From Nitrospira sp. SG-bin1 (lineage in GTDB: Bacteria > Nitrospirota > Nitrospiria > Nitrospirales > Nitrospiraceae), in contig LVWS01000016.1 of NCBI GenBank assembly GCA_002083365.1, positions 1 to 64,000 on the forward strand: DNA of 64,000 nucleotides, written 5' to 3'. Both the position numbers and the translations under genes were made by a program. Positions 61,877 to 64,000 of this stretch are shown here, piece by piece. The notes beneath the pieces were generated by a model that worked only from the letters and a program-made list of their open reading frames with translations, searched no databases and was not told where the DNA came from. The stretch's first letter is position 1. Each line of letters opens with the position of its first letter.

Positions 61877-63613
61877 CTACCGTTTCAGATTGACCAATTC
61901 TTGTAGAATTTCATCCGATGTGGTGATCACGCGGGAGTTCGCCTGAAAACCGCGTTGCGCCGCGATCATGTCGATGAAACTTTCCCCCAAATCGACATTC
62001 GACAATTCCAATGAATTTGACAACACCCGCCCGAGCCCCGCGCTGTCCGGCGTTCCCGTAACTGGTTGACCGGAATTGCCCGACTGCGCGAAGGTATTTT
62101 TACCCGTCCTCGTCAACCCGATGGGATCAGGGAATCGTGCGAGCACCACCTGAGCCAATGCTCGCAGTTGACCGTTCGAGAAACGTCCGTTGATAACCCC
62201 GTTTCCATCTACGGAAAAGGCTTGGAGTGAACCGGCGGCAAAACCATCCTGAGTCTGCTGTACGAGCGCCGAGGTCGACCCGAATTGCGTAGTCCCATCG
62301 AGTCCGCTCCCGCCGTCGGTCGTCACACTGGAACCGAAATTCATGACCAGCAATTGGTCAGGCGTCGCACCGGTAAAGTCGATCTGTAGCTCTCCCGGTA
62401 CTGTACCAGATGTGCCAGCTGCGGTTCCGGTATCGTACCGAATCACCGTGCTCTCTCGATCCAGGGTCCCATCCGTGCCGAACGTCAAGGTACCGGACCC
62501 GACGCGAACGATGCCCAAACTGGCGTCGATGTTGCTGGAGTGATAATTCGCCGTCACCACGTCGTTGACTGAGGCCACGGTGTTGTAGTTCCAACTGTTG
62601 GCCCCGATCTTCGTGAAGTAGGTCGTCAGCAGATGACTGTTCCCGAGCGAATCGAAGACCGTCATCGACGTCGAAAAATCGGATGTGGCGGGCGGATCGG
62701 CGAGCTGGAAGTCCGTCCCAGTCGTCGAAGTCGGCGCCAACATGTTCAGATTGGCCGCCAACGTATCGCCGCCGTTCGCCGTCACCACGACCGTTCCGGT
62801 TCCTGTCGTGGAATTGTTCGTGGTTCCGGTCATTCCCGACGTGAACGTGAAGATATTGGACGCATTGACGGACGCGGTGAATCCCGCGTAGGCGGCCGCT
62901 TTAAAGGGATCATTGGGGACCAGCGCGCGTACGGCATTTTGAATCGCCGTGGCCAGCGCCGAGCCGGTCAATCCGTTCGCCACGGTGATCGTCTGGGCCC
63001 CGTCTCCGTTCAAATTGACATTGAAGGAATTGTTGCCGGCGGCGGTGGTGGTCGTCGACGCCGCCGAAGCTACTACGTTGCCGCGCACCCCGGTCAGCGT
63101 GGTCGCCGAGTTCAAGTTGGCCGCGACGAACGCCGTCGTCGTGGCCCGCGGCGACGCAGTGGTAGAGGGCAGCGCGATATCGCCGATCGTACCGGTGATG
63201 GTGCCGGTGGTGTCGGCGAGGAAGCCCTGCAATTTGAATCCCGTCGGATCCACCACGTTGTTGTTCTTGTCGAGGCGGAACAATCCGGCACGTGAATAGA
63301 AGGTGCCGCCTTGCGCGTCTTCAACGATGAAGAATCCGTTGCCGTCGATGGCCAGGTCCAGCACGTTGGACGAGGTCGCCAGCGACCCTTGAGAAAAATT
63401 GCCCTGGACGGACGTCAACGCCACGCCGATGCCGGTTTGAATCGCGCCTGATCCGCCCGATATCGACGAACTGATCAAGTCCGCAAACGTCGCCTTGCTC
63501 CCCTTGAATCCGACCGTGCTGAGGTTCGCGATGTTGTTGCCGATGACGGAGAGCGCGGTACCATTGGCGTTAAGCCCGCTGACCCCGGCAAACAATGACG
63601 ACAGAATTCCCAT
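61877..63613 (-). CDS. flgE: FlgE flagellar hook protein
   Basis: This 578-residue hook subunit is longer than enterobacterial FlgE. The N-terminal signature is SLFAGVSGLNANGTALSVIGNNIANLSTVGFKGSKATFADL. The C-terminal signature is DLGESFIDMIAAQRGFQANSRVITTSDEILQELVNL. The extra middle contains a flagellin-IN-like segment (DGAQTITVANGLTGSALATAI) and many Thr/Ser/Asn residues. The ATG at 63611-63613 follows AAGGAGG. It is downstream of flgD. Confidence 0.96.
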   Translation of the reverse strand: MGILSSLFAGVSGLNANGTALSVIGNNIANLSTVGFKGSKATFADLISSSISGGSGAIQTGIGVALTSVQGNFSQGSLATSSNVLDLAIDGNGFFIVEDAQGGTFYSRAGLFRLDKNNNVVDPTGFKLQGFLADTTGTITGTIGDIALPSTTASPRATTTAFVAANLNSATTLTGVRGNVVASAASTTTTAAGNNSFNVNLNGDGAQTITVANGLTGSALATAIQNAVRALVPNDPFKAAAYAGFTASVNASNIFTFTSGMTGTTNNSTTGTGTVVVTANGGDTLAANLNMLAPTSTTGTDFQLADPPATSDFSTSMTVFDSLGNSHLLTTYFTKIGANSWNYNTVASVNDVVTANYHSSNIDASLGIVRVGSGTLTFGTDGTLDRESTVIRYDTGTAAGTSGTVPGELQIDFTGATPDQLLVMNFGSSVTTDGGSGLDGTTQFGSTSALVQQTQDGFAAGSLQAFSVDGNGVINGRFSNGQLRALAQVVLARFPDPIGLTRTGKNTFAQSGNSGQPVTGTPDSAGLGRVLSNSLELSNVDLGESFIDMIAAQRGFQANSRVITTSDEILQELVNLKR

Positions 63614-63656
63614 GGGTGCATGCCTCCTTCTTGAACGGTTCGAGCAGCTCTGTCTC

Positions 63657-64000
63657 CTATTGCACTTCCACGATCTCCGATGGATCCACGGTGATCGGTC
63701 CGACGGCCAACTTCGGTTGTCCATCTTCCATGCGCACCCCCGTGACGGTGAGTTGCGCACGGCCTTTGGCGACGACCGCCGCCTCCTGATGATCGACGGC
63801 AGAAACGGCGTACTCGTACAGACCGGGCGGCATGGCGACACCCTTACTATCCTTCCCGTCCCATTGGGCCCGGTTGAGACCGGCTTGCAAATTCGTGTAG
63901 TCCAACGTGCGCACGACCTGGCGATTCTGATCGAGAATCGTGATCCGCGCTCGAGCAGCGTTCTTTTCAAGCGCATAGGTCAGCGAGGCTTGACCGTTCT
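63657..64000 (-). CDS. flgD: FlgD hook-capping protein, C-terminal part (5' end outside window)
   Basis: The last ~114 codons of FlgD are present. The FlgD Tudor/FnIII-like domain shows LNRAQWDGKDSKGVAMPPGLYEYAVSA, which is typical. FlgD caps the growing hook. The stop lies 43 bases before the flgE start, and the gene continues beyond base 64000. Confidence 0.93.
   Translation of the reverse strand, partial: NGQASLTYALEKNAARARITILDQNRQVVRTLDYTNLQAGLNRAQWDGKDSKGVAMPPGLYEYAVSAVDHQEAAVVAKGRAQLTVTGVRMEDGQPKLAVGPITVDPSEIVEVQ

Noticed and set aside
63614..63976. 121-residue N-terminal extension of FlgE
   Set aside because: It overlaps the flgD coding region in another frame and is arginine/serine-rich, while the ATG at 63613 starts the conserved hook signature after AAGGAGG.
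1..64000. CRISPR array, rRNA, tRNA or insertion sequence
   Set aside because: I saw no regularly spaced repeats, no rRNA-like or tRNA-like sequence and no transposase frame.

Overview
This window is almost entirely a flagellar and chemotaxis chromosomal region, read mostly from the minus strand. By eye it is moderately GC-rich. A single-copy flagellar set with FlhF/FlhG, FliW/CsrA, P- and L-ring genes (so a diderm cell), a rod-binding FlgJ without muramidase, sigma-54-type and sigma-28-type promoters, and a large glycosylation island next to a domain-minimal flagellin together suggest a Nitrospira-like bacterium (Nitrospirota) or a deltaproteobacterium-like lineage. That taxonomic call is an inference, not read directly.

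Layout. 1-9786 is a chemotaxis/motor block: two nearly identical cheW genes, a 2x[4Fe-4S] ferredoxin, ribBA, then a STAS protein / CheZ-like protein / CheY / CheA operon and a cheY-cheZ-motA-motB operon. 10114-11422 holds a divergent pair, a small excisionase-type HTH protein and a MinD/ParA-type ATPase. 11535-17837 contains flagellin (fliC), flaG, fliD, fliS and a fliT-like gene, followed by a degenerate GGDEF protein, a PilZ protein and an unusual soluble chemoreceptor. 18028-31781 is a ~14 kb probable flagellin-modification island: a radical SAM protein, a 2152-residue multi-glycosyltransferase/methyltransferase, two GT9 enzymes, a CgeB-like enzyme and an unknown protein. 32088-37216 is a divergent c-di-GMP module: a YcgR-like PilZ receptor against an HD-GYP protein plus a hybrid histidine kinase. 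37339-38628 is a DUF2130 gene with no flagellar role. 38874-44993 holds fliW, csrA, flgL, flgK, flgN, flgM and a rod-binding protein. 45010-49728 is flgI, flgH, flgA, flgG, flgF. 49927-61573 is a second degenerate GGDEF gene and the long export/switch operon fliL-M-N-O-P-Q-R-flhB-flhA-flhF-flhG-fliA. 61877-64000 is flgE and the 3' part of flgD.

Regulation can be read from the DNA. Two very good -24/-12 (sigma-54) promoters lie before fliL and flgF. A set of sigma-28-like promoters (core TCAAG or TAAAG, 11-12 nt, then NCCGAYAA/G) lies before fliC, flgM, csrA-fliW, the STAS-cheA operon, the YcgR-like gene and the HD-GYP gene, with weaker candidates before cheW and cheY. Thus fliA/flgM and csrA/fliW appear wired into a classic hierarchy: sigma-54 genes build the basal body and make FliA, and FliA then drives flagellin, chemotaxis and the c-di-GMP receptor and phosphodiesterase-type genes.

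The most interesting points are the giant glycosyltransferase fusion, the dense c-di-GMP wiring (two GGDEF proteins with broken active sites but intact I-sites, two PilZ proteins, one HD-GYP and an MshEN-like repeat inside CheA), the chemoreceptor with reversed domain order, and two separate CheZ-type proteins. I saw no rRNA, tRNA, insertion sequence or CRISPR array.
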